From assembly GCF_028583425.1 (NCBI RefSeq), contig NC_072801.1:19860001-19924000 (forward strand): a DNA stretch of 64,000 nucleotides, in the 5' to 3' direction. Positions 1 to 12,700 of the stretch are shown piece by piece. A program made the position numbers and the translations under genes. The DNA is from Eublepharis macularius (taxonomy: Eukaryota; Chordata; Lepidosauria; Squamata; Eublepharidae). Within the stretch, counting starts at the first letter, position 1, and each line of letters opens with the position of its first letter. A model generated the notes under the pieces. The model ran no database searches. It worked only from the letters and a program-made list of their open reading frames with translations, and was not told the origin of the DNA.

Positions 1-154
1 ATGGGTCCATCGAGCCAAGAGTGGGGTGCTTCTTGTAATACAGGAAGTGCCTGGGATTGAAACATAAGCGTGGGCTCTGCTTCCAGACCTTCCAAGAGAA
101 ACTGTGCTGTGTTGTACTTCATTCGTACACTATGTTTCTCCCCTATGGGGATCC

Positions 155-259
155 AAAGTGGCTTGTAGCATTCTCTCGTTCTCCATTTTATCCTCACAAC
201 GGTTTAAAGTAGGTTAGGCCAAGAGTATGTGACTGGCCCATGGTCACCCAGCAAGCTTT
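155..259 (-). repeat. CORE-like tRNA SINE, 3' portion of a split copy
   Basis: Minus-strand SINE of the class with a 'cctcacaac', 'gactggccc', 'gtcacccagcaagc' pattern. It stops at AGCAAGCTTT (250-259) and resumes at the same ten bases at 1451-1460, so the copy was split by a later insertion. Confidence 0.75.
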
Positions 260-1450
260 TTTAAATATATACTTATTTTATTAATAAGATTAAAAGCACA
301 GTAAAAAAGGCAGAGTAATAGAAGAAGAAAAAAGTAAAGAAAAAAGAATACAAAGAGAAGAACAAAGATTGAAAATAACAGAAAAATAATATGTTTCATT
401 TTCCATTTTTCTCTACACCACCTATCATATTTCAACAAACCTTCGCAAATTTTGAATTTGCTAATAAACTGGGAAGGTGGTTGGCCTATAGACTGAGAAA
501 AGAGAGAGAGAAAAAATGATCTTAAAATTGCAAGATGGTAATACTATGCTAACAGAAAATGGGGCCATCCGAAAGACCCTTTTTAAGTATTATTCAAACT
601 TGTACAGAAGACAGGATATTTCTTTAAAGGAATTGAATGATTGGTCGAATCCACACTTCCTTTTTGTTTCCACACCTTTTCCGCACCCGCAGCGCTGTTC
701 AAGCAGATACTCACACACTTTCCCATTCCGTGTGTTCCCTGCCATCACCATGCCACAATTGCACCTCCTTTCCGTGCCATGTGATAATGGCGGAAATCTG
801 TTTTTGCCTGGCCCCTTTTTTTTTTTTTAAAAAGGGCTTTCATAGCACATTTGCACAATAAAGAAAGGTCCATACACCGCAAAACCTACTTTAGTGAGCA
901 GCGGTTTGTGCGGGAAAAGGCTAGGAACATATTGGCTGTGCTGCGAAGCATGCCAACCACAATCTGAGCCATCATTAGAAATATCACGCTCTGAGCATTC
1001 ATGTTGGCGACTACTACAAGCAGAACACCACTGTGAGCAACAGGGTTTCCGGAGAATGTTTTAATGTGACAAATTATTTTCAAATTTGCCCACCATAACA
1101 ACCAGCCAATTGTTAGAAAGTGGTCTGCGACGAGCAAAAAATGGGCCAATCAAAGTTGAGGGGGAGGGGACCTTGCCATTTCTTAAAAGTCGGAATATCG
1201 GTATAGCGCAAAATTGACTTTTTTTTTTTTAAAGGGAAGTGACGTGTGCCGTCAACGCTGACAACGGAGGAGGGAACCGCCCACTATAACACTTTACTCA
1301 GTGGCATATGGAGAACTGATTGCGCCACGAAGACGCACTGGGAGGGTGAATGTGATGATGCACAGCATGGTAGCGGAATGAACCCAGCTGCCATGACTGC
1401 GCAAGGTAAGCGGATGATGAGCGCGTGTGGATTTGGCCATTATTTAACCT
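260..1450 (-). mobile_element. L1-like insertion with 10-bp target duplication and internal inversion
   Basis: The insert is bounded by AGCAAGCTTT on both sides (250-259, 1451-1460). A T-run at its left end reads as a poly(A) tail on the minus strand. The piece at about 485-642 is in the opposite (plus) orientation and encodes a fragment resembling the region just before the reverse transcriptase in L1 ORF2 (QDGNTMLTENGAIRKTLFKY, then YYSNLY). Sense 3' part plus inverted 5' part is the expected product of twin priming. The insert is further interrupted by a terminal-inverted-repeat element at 643-1438. The duplication is seen directly; the L1 assignment is by motif only. Confidence 0.55.
643..1438. 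mobile_element. TIR element with 3-bp target duplication (family D, 796 bp)
   Basis: Ends are GGTCGAATCCACAC at the left and the complement of GGCCAAATCCACAC at the right, flanked by ATT at 640-642 and 1439-1441. The terminal pattern (GGYC, five to six bases, CACAC) matches the two short palindromes at 9551 and 35544. No transposase is recognisable inside, so it is non-autonomous. A three-base duplication is typical of PIF/Harbinger elements, but the superfamily is inferred. Confidence 0.6.
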
Positions 1451-1545
1451 AGCAAGCTTTCATGGCAGAGTGGGGATTTGAACCTGATTCTCCCAGGTCA
1501 TAGTCTGACACGGAAACTGCTACACCATACTGGCTCTCTGAAGCA
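1451..1545 (-). repeat. CORE-like tRNA SINE, tRNA-like 5' portion of the split copy
   Basis: Continues the SINE broken at 259: 'catggcagagtggggatttg' followed by the antisense B-box region and 'ctacaccatactggctctc'. Together with 155-259 it makes one ordinary SINE. Confidence 0.75.
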
Positions 1546-2589
1546 TCTAGGGGAACAAAACATCAGAAGTTGCTCTGTACAGGTGGAGATCACTGGTACA
1601 GCCCAGTCGTATCTACCCTGCTAAGCGGTTTTGCTACCAGAGATGATGTTTAACTAGAGATTTCAGGAACTGCACCTGGGACCTTCAGTGTACAAGGCAT
1701 CAGAGCACCACCGTGCTTCTCCTACATGCCTGTTCTGCTGTGAAGCTTGCTGGGTGCCCTTTGGCCAGTTCTTGTCTCTCACAACATACCTTGCTTCCCG
1801 GGGTTGTTGAGAGGGTAATGTGAGGAAAGGAGAAACTTGTATTCCGCCCTGAGCTTCTTGGAGGAAGGAGATTAAAAATAGACTAGACAGTTCATTTTTC
1901 TTCATAATCTGGCAGTGGCCAACACACCTATTGAATTAATGTGAAATACTAGCCCACTTTTCATTAGCTCAGTATTGACAAAGAAATCGTATGTTGGCCC
2001 CAGAGACCTAATTAAAGGATTCCATGTTTGGGCCATTAGCAGGATTTATAGTTTAGCAGAGGAAGTGTGATTATGGGCGATTGTGACTTGTGAGTTGGTT
2101 CTGCTGGCTGGTGTGTGCAGAAGAGAAAAATAACAAAGCATACACTTGCTTATAATTAGAAAGGAAATAAGAGTTCTTTATTGTAGGAACTCCATACTCT
2201 GATAAAGGAGGAGAGATAGATCCTAACTACCTATCTAGTCTAAGGATGGACATGGATGCTAGGACAAGTCCTGCATCCATGCTTGCAAGATGGAGGAAGG
2301 AGAAGGAGAGAGATGTTGCCTGGAAGAGAAGAAGTGAGAGGGAGGAAGTCAGGAGGAGGAAATCCTGAGAATAGCAATCTACATATCAAAGGATGGTCAG
2401 AGAAGTAAACAGAGTGCCCTGACCTCTCTATCTTTCTATCTCTTTGGTTTGTCCCCCTCTGAAACCTGAGCACTGAATTCTCCTCTCCCAACAAGTTTCT
2501 TGGAATTAGTACATTTTGGCTTGTTTGGCTCAGAGGACACCAATTCTAGTACTACAGTCTAACCCCCAGACCACAGTGCCTCTCCATGG
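1546..2589. other. Intergenic, no gene seen
   Basis: No coding signal. A stretch at about 2150-2500 contains 'aataagagttctttattg' and purine-rich sequence that could be an old LTR remnant, but I cannot assign it. Confidence 0.5.
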
Positions 2590-2736
2590 ATGCCATGGTA
2601 CTTGCGGACACTTTTTTTCAAAAGTGAGCAGGGATTTCCCAGCAGGGCTTTTGATTGGTCATTGGAGATCTGCACTTATTATCCTGTATCAGAATTCCAA
2701 AGATGCCTGCAGGCTCAAAAAGAGTGGAGACCCCTG
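2590..2736 (-). mobile_element. Old hAT-type DNA transposon fragment
   Basis: The right end read on the minus strand begins CAGGGGTCTCCACTC, followed by a 'gagcctgcaggcatctttgg' segment. This is the familiar end of hAT (Charlie-like) elements in reptiles. The other end is not clear, so it is likely truncated. Confidence 0.5.
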
Positions 2737-2949
2737 TTCTAGATCATGGGCTAACAGGTAGACTGTATGCTTTATATGCATAAGTTCTTCCACCCCTGGT
2801 CTACCCCCCCCCCCAGCCTCTTTGATGAAAACTTCTTGGGTGGAAGGTGTTGGGAGAGACCATTTTTCTGGCGAGTTGCCGCCAGTCAAACAGACAATAC
2901 AGTGCAAGATGGACCAGTAATTGTGCAGTGCAGCTTCCATATTCATATG

Positions 2950-3169
2950 CAGGGCTTTTTTTCACCTGGAACGCGGTGGAACAGAGTTCCGGAACCTCTT
3001 GAAAATGGTCACATGGCTGGTGGCCCCGCCCCCTGATCTCCAGAACGGAAGGCAATCTAAACTCCCCTCTGTCTGGAGCTCAGGGGGTGGGGCCACCAGC
3101 CATGTGACCATTTTCTCCAAGGGCAACCCACTGAGTTCCACCACCTCTTTTTGCAGAAAAAAAGCCCTG
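2950..3169. mobile_element. Palindromic hAT-type MITE, copy 1 (220 bp)
   Basis: Begins CAGGGCTTTTTTTC and ends with its complement. Flanked by exact 8-bp duplications TTCATATG (2942-2949, 3170-3177). The arms contain a GTCACATGGCTGGTGGCCCC segment on one side and its complement on the other, so the single strand folds into one long hairpin. No coding capacity. CAGGG ends plus 8-bp duplications place it with hAT transposons. Confidence 0.88.
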
Positions 3170-3312
3170 TTCATATGTATATCATATTACAGAGCTGTGG
3201 AAAGGGCAGCTTCCTATATGTTCCTAAAACAGAGCATGTAGTGGAATTGCTTGAACATCCATCCCTGTCTTCATGGCGAAGGAACTTTCAGGATTACCCA
3301 TGAGTTGCCATT

Positions 3313-3390
3313 GTTGTGACCCACCCTGAGCCCACTTGTGTGGAGGGCGGGATATAAATCCAACAAAGAAAATAAATAGTATCTGTATTG
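3313..3390 (+). repeat. 3' tail of a reptilian LINE/SINE
   Basis: Contains 'gtgacccaccctgagccc' and 'gcgggatataaatcc' followed by an A-rich end. The same tail is seen on the minus strand at about 16.7 kb. Confidence 0.5.
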
Positions 3391-3504
3391 GTCTGAGAGG
3401 TGAGATCAAAGCCATTGCTGGGCATTCTCCTATGCCCACCAAAATTGGTGCACCAAATTGTTTATTAAGGCAGAGTTTTTTTTTTCCAGAGGTTTACTTT
3501 TTAT

Positions 3505-3820
3505 CAGGGCTTTTTTTCTGGGAAAAGAGGTGGTGGAACTCAGTGGTGGAACTCGGGACCACACAATGATGTCGCTTTAGGTTAGCTGGAACAAGGGGGT
3601 GGGGGTTAAAGTTTAAATTGCCCTAGTTGAAAATGGTCAGATGGCTGGTGGCCCCGCCCCCTGATCTCCAGACAGAGGGGTGCAGAGGGGCCAACGGCGT
3701 GGAGGGCAATCTCAACTCCGCTCTGTCTGGAGATCAGGGGGCGGGGCCACCGACCATGTGATCATTTTCAAGAGGTGCCGGAACTCTGTTCCACCACGTT
3801 CCTGCTGAAAAAAAACCCTG
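3505..3820. mobile_element. Palindromic hAT-type MITE, copy 2 (316 bp)
   Basis: Same family as 2950-3169. Exact 8-bp duplications CTTTTTAT at 3497-3504 and 3821-3828 delimit it. It is longer, with an extra segment in the left arm and loop including 'ggtggaactcgggaccacac'. The right terminal G-run is decayed (AAACCCTG instead of AAGCCCTG). Confidence 0.86.
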
Positions 3821-3829
3821 CTTTTTATC

Positions 3830-4585
3830 TATGGAACAAGTGTGCAGCGCTCGAATCCCGCCTTCTAGTTTCTGTATGTGTGTTCATTGCAGATTCCTCG
3901 CCATTGTCTTTAACATTTCAAGGGACTGGAGCATCTCGGCCTCTCCTTTGTTGTGTCTGGAGAGTGTTGTAAGCGCTCGAATTAATTGCAGGCTGCCATG
4001 GCGGCTGAGCCATCAAATTCCAGCCTCGGAGAGGTAATAGCCTGATGATTATTTAACAGTCTGGAAGTGCAGAGCCAGCTTTCCGTTGCTTTGGTTTGGT
4101 GCGCTTTAGGGTGAGTGTGCTATTCCTTTTTTAAAAAAAAAAATTGAGGAATTAAAAGGCTAAAAAGAAAAAGTCAGCAGGCCTTCAGCAATGAATGGCT
4201 CTAAGTACATTGTGGAAGTGAAAGCCATGAATCATTTTGACAAGTCAACAGCTAATGGGATTGCAAAATGTGCGTGTATCTGCAAGAGTAGAGGTACGAC
4301 GGTTATAAGACAGAGCTACTGCTCAAAATACATCCACATGTTCAACGGAATCCAGGTGTGAAGGCTTTTCATGACTCAAGGGTCTGATCTGTCATAGCTC
4401 CTCATTCCAAAAAGCCACGGGAACTGTAGTTTTATGAGAATGCTCAAACTTCTGTGTATCCCCATGATCGCACTCCTAGAAATAGAATTTCTTCTCATTC
4501 CTTGACAACCACACCGACAATTTAATTAAGGCAAGAATGCGAGAGACACACACAACAAGATGGTGCTCTGCTTTAGATGCTTCGG
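3830..4585. other. Intergenic, no gene seen
   Basis: Low-complexity A-rich tract at about 4125-4145; otherwise no recognised repeat or coding signal. Confidence 0.5.
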
Positions 4586-4587
4586 GT

Positions 4588-4790
4588 GGGCCTGTGACTC
4601 CGTGGTAGACATCTATGCTTTGCATGCAGAAGGATTCCAAGTTCAATACCCAGCATCTCCAGTTGAAAGGATCAGGTGGTAAGGGATGTGAAAGGACAGA
4701 GACTCTGGAGAGCCACTGCCAGGCCAAGAAGGCAAGAATGACTGTGATAGAACAACAGTCTGTCTCAGTAGGAAGCAGCTTCATGTGTTT
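4588..4790 (+). repeat. Sauria SINE
   Basis: tRNA-like head 'gtggtagacatctatgcttt', 'gcatgcagaaggattccaag' and B-box-like 'gttcaatacc', followed by 'ctggagagccactgccag', 'acagtctgtctcagtaggaa' and 'gcagcttcatgtg'. This order is the signature of the squamate Sauria SINE. Confidence 0.8.
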
Positions 4791-4814
4791 GTACTACTAC
4801 ATTTTTATCTTGTC

Positions 4815-4976
4815 CTTCTTCCAAGGCGTTCTCCCTCCCCATTTCCACTTCACAATAACCTTGCAAGAGGTCATGCTAAGAGTGACTGGTCCAAAGCAGC
4901 TTTAACCCAGAAGAGGGAGAGATTTGAACCCAGCACCTAGTCTAACATTCTGAGCATTACACCACACTGGCCTCCA
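4815..4976 (-). repeat. CORE-like tRNA SINE
   Basis: Minus-strand copy with 'gagtgactggtcc', 'gatttgaaccca' (antisense B box) and 'cattacaccacactggcc'. Diverged. Confidence 0.65.
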
Positions 4977-4989
4977 GCCTGTCCCCGTG

Positions 4990-5282
4990 TATGTTATGTG
5001 CTGTCAAGTCACCTCTGACCTATGGTGACCCTATGAATGAAAGACCTCCAAAATGTCCTATCATTAACAGACTTGCTCAGATCCTGCAAACTGGAGGACA
5101 TGGCTTCTTTTATTGAGTCAAGCCATCTCGTTTTAGGTCTTCCTCGTTTCTTACTGCCTTCCACTTTTCCTAGCATTATTGATTTTTCCACAGACTCTTG
5201 TCATCTCATGATGTGACCAAAGTACGAGAGCCTCGGTTTTGTTATTTTAGCTTCTAGGGAGAATTCAGCCTGCCTCTACTCA
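4990..5282 (-). mobile_element. BovB-type (RTE clade) LINE, 3' coding end, broken
   Basis: Minus-strand translation includes EKSIMLGKVEGSKKRGRPKT, then RWLDSIKEA and NDRTFWRSFIHRV, the conserved C-terminal end of BovB-type reverse transcriptase ORFs. Upstream, FGHIMR is readable but a stop follows. The 3' end carries the usual 'gccatagg' type signal in diverged form. The same segment occurs on the plus strand at 54552-55048. Confidence 0.75.
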
Positions 5283-5572
5283 CCATGAATGTGTCCAATC
5301 TCCCGTTTTAAACATGTTTAAGTCAATGGCCTCACTGCATCTTATAATAACAAATTCCATAAACTTTTTGAACGTCAGCAAGTCAAAGGTTATTTATGTG
5401 ATATGTGGTGGAAAGGTTTGCTTACCACCTATATCAAAATGTTAAGAAAAAGTTAAGTATGTGTGAAGAACACCTTTTCCAGATCTGTATACCATTTTTA
5501 TTGGATGTATTGCTTAAAAGCTGATAATAATTTCCTTATAAGATTGCAAAAAGATACTGATAGTGATTTAGA

Positions 5573-5714
<142 letters not shown>

Positions 5715-5724
5715 ATCTTATGAA

Positions 5725-5938
5725 AACATGAAGCTGTCTTATATTGCATCAGATTCTTGGTCCATCAAAGTCATTCAGTACAGTCTACTCGGACTGGAAA
5801 TGTTTCTCCAGGTTCTCAGGCAGAGGTCTTCCCTATCACCTGCTGTCTTGTCCTTTTAAATGGAGATGCCGGGGATTGAACCTGGGACCTTCTGCAAGCC
5901 ACGTAGATGTTTTATCACTGAGCCACAGCCCCTCTCCA
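5725..5938 (-). repeat. Sauria SINE
   Basis: Minus-strand copy: 'gaagctgtcttatattgcat' at its 3' end, 'agtctactcggactgg', antisense B box 'gggattgaacctggg' and 'cactgagccacagcccctc'. Confidence 0.82.
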
Positions 5939-8900
5939 TGTTTGGAAACACCTTTACCATTTGCCTCTCTTATAGGGAAAATCTGATGAAAATGATCGAT
6001 CAATGGCATCTTTGCAGGAGAGCAAACGCTGATGGAACTATGAATAATAAGTGCTGGTTTCGTGAGTAGAAAAGACAGATTTTTCCCACATGCAGTAGAC
6101 ATGTAAATGGGTGTGCAATAGATTACTGGAAACAAATGGTTGGAATTGTATCAGTTGGATGGAAGAGAGATTCCCTATAAAACAGAGTGTTTACTGATAA
6201 ATTGGGTGGGTGACATGCCTACAAATATTCAAGCGGTAGCTTTATATATGATAACCGCAGCCAGATTGGTCTTTATCAGGAGCTGGAAGCAAAAAATGGG
6301 CCCCATATTAATGACTGGCTGATGAAAATAAAGAGACCAACACACTGGTGAAACTAATGGGTAACTAGCAAAAGAGAAATATTTCCAGTTTAGACTCATT
6401 ATGGTCAAGGTTTGCCCAGAGAATGGAACTCACAGCAAAATGTGAAAAAAAGAATTCTTAATTTCACAGGGTTTTTATGTTTTGTGTAGACAGGCTCATT
6501 TTGCACTTACTATGTATACTCTTTTTATTGTAGCATGTATGTATATATTTTTAAAAATCTAGGAAGTAATTATAATTTATGTGTAGGAGAGCTTCCTTTT
6601 GTCTGTCCCTAAATCCGCTTTGTTTGGGGCAATTGTTTCAGCGATGTGCAACCTCATCAGCCTCAGAAGAGTGTAGGGCGATAACCATCTATAAAACAAA
6701 CACGGCTGCACTACTGCAAAATGACACTGTAATGAGACAGCCTCCACCGGCTGAGAATTTATTAGAATACAAACAAGTATTGCCAAACACAATATAGTCT
6801 CTACTTATGAAAATATCAATCGTTACAGTTTGAATAGGCAGTAAATCACATTTGTATGTACTTCATATTGTGTTTTTGTTTTAAAAAAGCATTGTTCATA
6901 CTGGTTTGGTTTTTTTTTTTTAAATGAAAGACACGTACAAATCATTTTGTCATAAGGCCTGGTATAATATATGTTCTGTTTCCTTTCTCACTGTAACTGG
7001 AGGCATTTGAAATAAAAGCTGAATCGAGCCAAATGCTAGGCGCAAGCATAGTCCCCCAGTTCCATTCCATTGTAATTGCAGCATGTTGCTTTGATTCACT
7101 GGTATCTAATTCCAAAATAACTAGGAGATTTAAAAAAATGAATTCTGGCATCAGAGCACGCACAATGAGCTGCTAGCGTCTTCATTGCTTTTGTATCATT
7201 TTTCTCTTCCATGTTACTAATATTCACAGATGCATTGCTAAAACACTGCAGAAAAGCAATCTCGATGTGACTTTTGCACAGATGACCGCATGAAAGCTCC
7301 CCCCCCCGATCTGCACATAAAATGTAAAAAGAATCTTGATAACAAGATTCTCTTACATCTCGATTGCTGTGTTGCAGTGTTTTATCTACGTACACATGCA
7401 CGCTGGTAATATTCACAGACGGATCCGAACGGTATTGAAAGCTGTGGCACTGGGTATATGCACAGTGCACTGCACAACATCTGGAAATCCAAAATCTAGG
7501 GACAGACTCAGAGAAGGAAAAGTTCTGAAACATCCCCACAAAGTCTCGTTCTCTCTGTCTCCCCACAAACACTCGATTGTTTTTGCCTCTTCTGTTCTTG
7601 GTTAAATGCTGATTGTTGCGACATCAGCAATTACAAAGTGATTCAGCAAGGCAGTGCTAAGTTAACAACAGTCGTTGAATTAAGCTTTGCTAAACAAAGT
7701 AGATATAGTAAGGCCAAGCTTCTCAAAGGGTGAGGCAAGTTGCCCTCACTCCTGCACAGGTCAGAATGGTTACCAGGGAAAGCAGGAGGCCGTATCTGAT
7801 TCTCCCAAATGAGTTTTGTGCACCAATATTTGACCAGGATACAAATGTGACTCCCTCCTCCTGAACAGGAGATTTCCCACTGCAGTAACTGGCAGTGAGA
7901 AAGCTAATGGTACAATTCCTTGGCGGGATTTTTGCATTATCTCAGTTAGACTCGCAAGGGGCTTCTACATTGGGGGAGGCATGCTGGGAGGAAGTTTAAG
8001 AATCTGAAGTGAAGTAAAAGCTTTCGGATAGACCTTGACAGTAGCTTCTGTGGCAGATTAAAAACAATGAAAATAACATTTCCCCAAAGCATCCTCGCTA
8101 CCTCACCCCAAAACATGCACAATTGGGTGTAGTTATACCTCGGGGCTCAGCTAGAATTTGAAAGTTGCAAACTGGTTAATACCGGTACAGTAATTTATAA
8201 TTTGCATGTTAGACTCGCCTGCATTGCACCTTTCCTGAGGTCTCAAATGAGCATGAATTTAAGACAGCTCAGACTGCTCCTGCCTGGTCTACTTGAGAAT
8301 TAACCAGCTTGTAACTTGTGCAGGATCTCAAGCTGAGACTGGCAATAGGGCCCCAGCTGCTTAGATTTTATCACCTTCATGTTCTCAGAGAGTTCTAAAG
8401 GCCTGGCTTGCAGCGTGCGGATTGTCTAGTGTTTGATAAGCCATGGAGAAGTCACAAACATGCTGGAACGCTTTCTTTCTCAAGATAAGGAATAGGGAAA
8501 TGGAGTGACTTGGAACTACCCTTGAGCATGTTCTAGCAACCTTTCAGCACTCACCGTGCTTTCCACAGGCAGTGTGAACGGATAACGAAGCTCAAGACAA
8601 TGCATCCTCCTGGACTGAATCAAGACATCGGCTTCCTATCTCATTACCAATGCTGATTTCTCCACTACCCCTCTGCATACCTCACCCCATTCAATTATGG
8701 CTGCTATTGTCATTCACCGGAGATTGTCATTTGGCTTCTGTAATCACTCCACTCTCCAAGATATAAGGACAGATGGACTCACATTTTAGCTGTATCTGAA
8801 GAAGCAAGCTGTGGCTCACAAAAGCTCATACCCTACTAATTTTTTTTTTAGTCTTATAGGTGCTACTGGACTCTTGCGCTTTTCTACTCCCACAATATTA

Positions 8901-9550
8901 AGCTGGATCTTAAAGGCAAGGGCCATTGAGTGAATGGAGGAGCCCATGCTTGCATGTGACTCCAGTGATCACCTAGACTTGGAGATCGCATGCCCTGCTC
9001 AGCTGTGGTTATTTACAGATAATTAAATAATGGATCTGTGCCCATAATGCAAAAGTGGTTGCAGTGGGAGAGGAAAAACGGCTTTTTGCAAATTGTCCTT
9101 AGGCAGGATACATGGAGCATTAGGAGCATTCCAGACAAACCCCACTGAAATGAATAGCAAGTACAAGCTTTTGAGCGCTCCAGAACTCTACCAGGCTGCA
9201 CGATCAGAATTTTTTTTTAAATGAAGGGAAGAGGAAAAGACTTCTGAGGAACGAAAAAGCTCACTCCTGCACTGTTTTGGTGGGCCCTAAGGAAAAGGTA
9301 TTATACTCCCAGTGAGTTTGGAATTTTTCCACAGACCAGCATGGCTTGGTGCTCTCTGTACCTGTTGTCCTGAAATTAACAATGCCACCCAGAAGCAACA
9401 GTAATAAGACGGAGCTCTTCATTCAGCCATCGTTCTGCAGCAGAAGGCGTGCACTGCAAATGGGAGGCCCAAGGGTCAGATCCCAGCACGTTCTGTTAAA
9501 AGGGTCTTTGGGATCTCACATAGGCCACCTCCTATGGATGCCAAGACCTA
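5939..9550. other. Intergenic, no gene seen
   Basis: AT-rich, with only short overlapping open frames. At 8775-8890 there is a decayed relative of the palindromic retroelement family A ('tctgaagaagcaagctgtgg', then 'tataggtgctactggactct'). A poly-C tract is near 7300. Confidence 0.55.
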
Positions 9551-9732
9551 GGCCGTTTTCACACTGCTTCCCGGCCACGGAACATTGCGCCGAGCTCCCG
9601 GAACGACAGCGTCTTCCTGGTGTGATTTCGCGCGAGAACAGGAGTTCTCGTTCGAAATCACACCAGGAAGACGCTGTCGTTCCGGGAGCTCGGCGCAACG
9701 TTCCGTGGCCGGGAAGCAGTGTGAAAACGGCC
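9551..9732. mobile_element. Near-perfect 182-bp palindromic MITE with 3-bp duplication (family D)
   Basis: Ends GGCCGTTTTCACACTGC and its complement, flanked by CTA at 9548-9550 and 9733-9735. Two arms of about 88 bp are almost exact complements with a loop of roughly six bases. The arms are CpG-rich, unlike the flanks. Open frames crossing it on both strands are symmetrical artefacts of the palindrome. Confidence 0.88.
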
Positions 9733-12700
9733 CTACACTCAATGGAAGAAAACAAAGAAGAGAATGAAATCTGCAAGCCCCGCCCTGGAACAGAGCCGGG
9801 GAGGCCAAAGTTTGCTCCCCCACTATAACATCCCCAAACAGTTCCATGAAAGGTAGGTGGCTTTCCTTGGCCCTCCTGTCATTCGAAATAGCCTACAGCC
9901 ATTCAGGGTTAACAAACCTGCTTAAATGGACTGATTTAGTATAAGATCCTTAGTACGAAAAGTATACAGCAATTGCTTTCCACGCACAAAGTTTAAATAT
10001 ATTTTTTTCCCTTAAAAATCTAAACATTCAGTCACTTAGGGGTAGTTATTAATATAGAAGAGTAAAATGTTAAATATAAATGGGGGTGGGTGATTTGAAA
10101 AAAAATTATCAGATGCATTTTCAGAAACAAGTAAATGTCTATTGCACTTATACAATCATGTAAAACCTTTGCTAGGCACAGTTCCAAGCAAATTCTCAAT
10201 GAGAGAGATCTATTGGTTGGTAACCCCATCCTGAAGAGTTCAGATCAGCTTCAGTTAGAAGTCAGTTTACAATGTAGAGAAACAAAATGCAGAGGAGGAA
10301 TACATGACAACGGGGAGGTGATATAACCTGCTAGTAAAGCATCAAGTGTTTGTGCTGACATTTGGTGATAATTGTTTCAATGAGGACTTTTTTATTAGGG
10401 TAATTTTTAAAGATGTAAATTGTGGGGTGTCCCCCCCCGCCCCATTTTTGAAACATACATATGCACAAAATGTCCAGTAAGAACTCTCTAGCTCCCGGCA
10501 CCTTGTTGAAACACTATTGGCTCCTCAGAAATTCTCTGACCCAGCAATTAAGCATGCAGCACAGCAAAGCAATGGGAAAGGACTGGTCAAATTTAGCAGT
10601 GGAAGAGAAGTTTCAGAAAACATTATCAGGTATGACCCTCCCTTCTAGCTAAACTACCCATGACACTGGAGTTCCATAACTGAAACTACAGATAATTTGG
10701 TCATGAAAAACAGCTGTGTTGATCTGAATTGTCAGTGGTGCGGTTAGGTAATATTAGACTCAGGACTTGACACTCCTCACCCCCTGTCATTGATGTAAGG
10801 CGTTCTAGGAACTGCAACTCCCAGACTACACAAGGGGAAGTGGAAGAAAAAGGATGGAGATTATCTGGATGGTGGTGGCCCTTCTTTAGCTACGGCCTGG
10901 ATTTGTGGCCCTCTTTGCTGAGAAAGGATGGTTGGTCCCCGGGCTTTCAACGCAAAGTCCAATGCTGATGGCACCACTATGAATTGGGACCAGAACACTG
11001 GAGAAGAGAGGGTTAACATTGCGCCCTATGTCATTTCCCCACTGACCACCACCCCAAAAAGTTGCTTTAAGTCCTGATAGGGAAAAAGACAGGCACAATA
11101 TGGGTACCTGTCTTCCCCCCCCCCCCTACCAGGGCTTAAAGCAATTGGGTGGACATTTTTGAATGAGAGAAATGGTATAGAATATATAACTTTCTCATCT
11201 CCAGTGCTGTCACCTTTACTGATATCAGCCCCCCACCATGTCTGCTCAGGGTCAAAGAACAAATCTAGTGTTCCAGTTGTGAGATGGCAACGCGTGTCAT
11301 TAGGCCCTCAGACTAGTGAATGGAACTCTCTTTCGGGAAGGGGACACTCGTTGAATTAAGACCTGCCTGGTATTTGCCCCCTCCATTTGCCATAAGTTTA
11401 TTTTTCTATGTAGAAGGGTTGCAAAACTAATATTGTGACCTGCTCACGCCTGGTGTCAAGTGCCACCCAGTCCCCAGAAGTCCAATGACATTCTCGTACC
11501 AGACCCTGAAAGCACAACAGCAACTTGCGGGGAGGGCAAAATAGAAATCCAATAAAATAAATAAATAAACTTCAACCATATGGAGGTCTATCCACTGCAG
11601 AATTGGGCTCATGAAAACCAAGGCAATGGGAACGTGAAAAAACAATGCTCTCGGATGCTTACAGTTTTGCCAAAATCCCATGCATGTGTTGGGGTATGTG
11701 ATATGGAAAGTTATAGTTGGATTCTTTAAGGCCAGTATTAATTGCCCATCACAACTGTTTCAACAGCCAAGAGAGAACAGGTGAAAATATCCATTGTTCA
11801 TGTTCCTCCTTGACATTTTCTAAAATGTCCAGTATTGCTTCTCTTGGTTTATAAAGCTGGATCTTTTGAATGGCTGCTTACTGAACAATCATTTTAAGCA
11901 TACTGCCCCAATGGTACAGTTCTTGAGAATTGAAAAGTTTCTAGTGTGTTACTTCCACAAATGGATTCTACCCTTAACAGTGAATGTTCAAATGGTACAT
12001 CTGTGATGTCATACATTCACAACCCCTCCCAACCCATTCTTCTTACATTCGTGAGTTTTTCAAATTGGTATAACTTAGAGCTGGACCAAGAAAGGCCCTG
12101 CTAGTTCTTATTTTTCTTAGGCATTATTGAGACCTATAGATTCCCATGTAAATCACAAACTAACAAAGCACCTTGGAGGATGGAACACTGAACTGGAAAG
12201 GGACTTATTGAAGTAGATGCCCACATAGATTGTTTTTGTTCTAGGCTCAGAGGAAAAAAGCCCCCTTCTCCTCCTGCAAAATAGTCTTGATGTCGCATTT
12301 TCAAAAAGCCTTCAGGGTCATTTGGATATTTGCAGCTTTTTTACTGCTTCACATGACAAGCCCTACAGTTCGGCTTCTAGTTTTGGACTCTTCTTCCAGT
12401 GAGCCTGCAAAAAAAGAGTTTATGCCACAATATAAATATCTGGCAGCTGGTTTGCTTCCTTTCTTCAACAGTAGATAATTCGTGCAGTAGAGTTTCCATG
12501 CCAGGATTCAAATTAAAAACACCCTCCTCTGCAGCAAAGGCATATAATAATCCCACCAAGAAATATAGAAAATGTTCAGTTTGGGTGTGTTGCTTCAGTT
12601 CTGTAACAGTTCTGTAACAGGACACTCTCTGGTAGCTTTTCACCCAGATTTTTGCACTGTACAGCATCACTATTTGAACACCTAAACAACCGCTACTGAA

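Noticed and set aside
244-438. Hydrophobic 64-residue minus-strand frame resembling a membrane protein
   Set aside because: Phe/Leu runs come from an A-rich LINE 3' end.
9346-9847. 160-codon plus and 99-codon minus frames
   Set aside because: They cross the 182-bp palindrome and share the same peptide in both directions, an artefact of symmetry.
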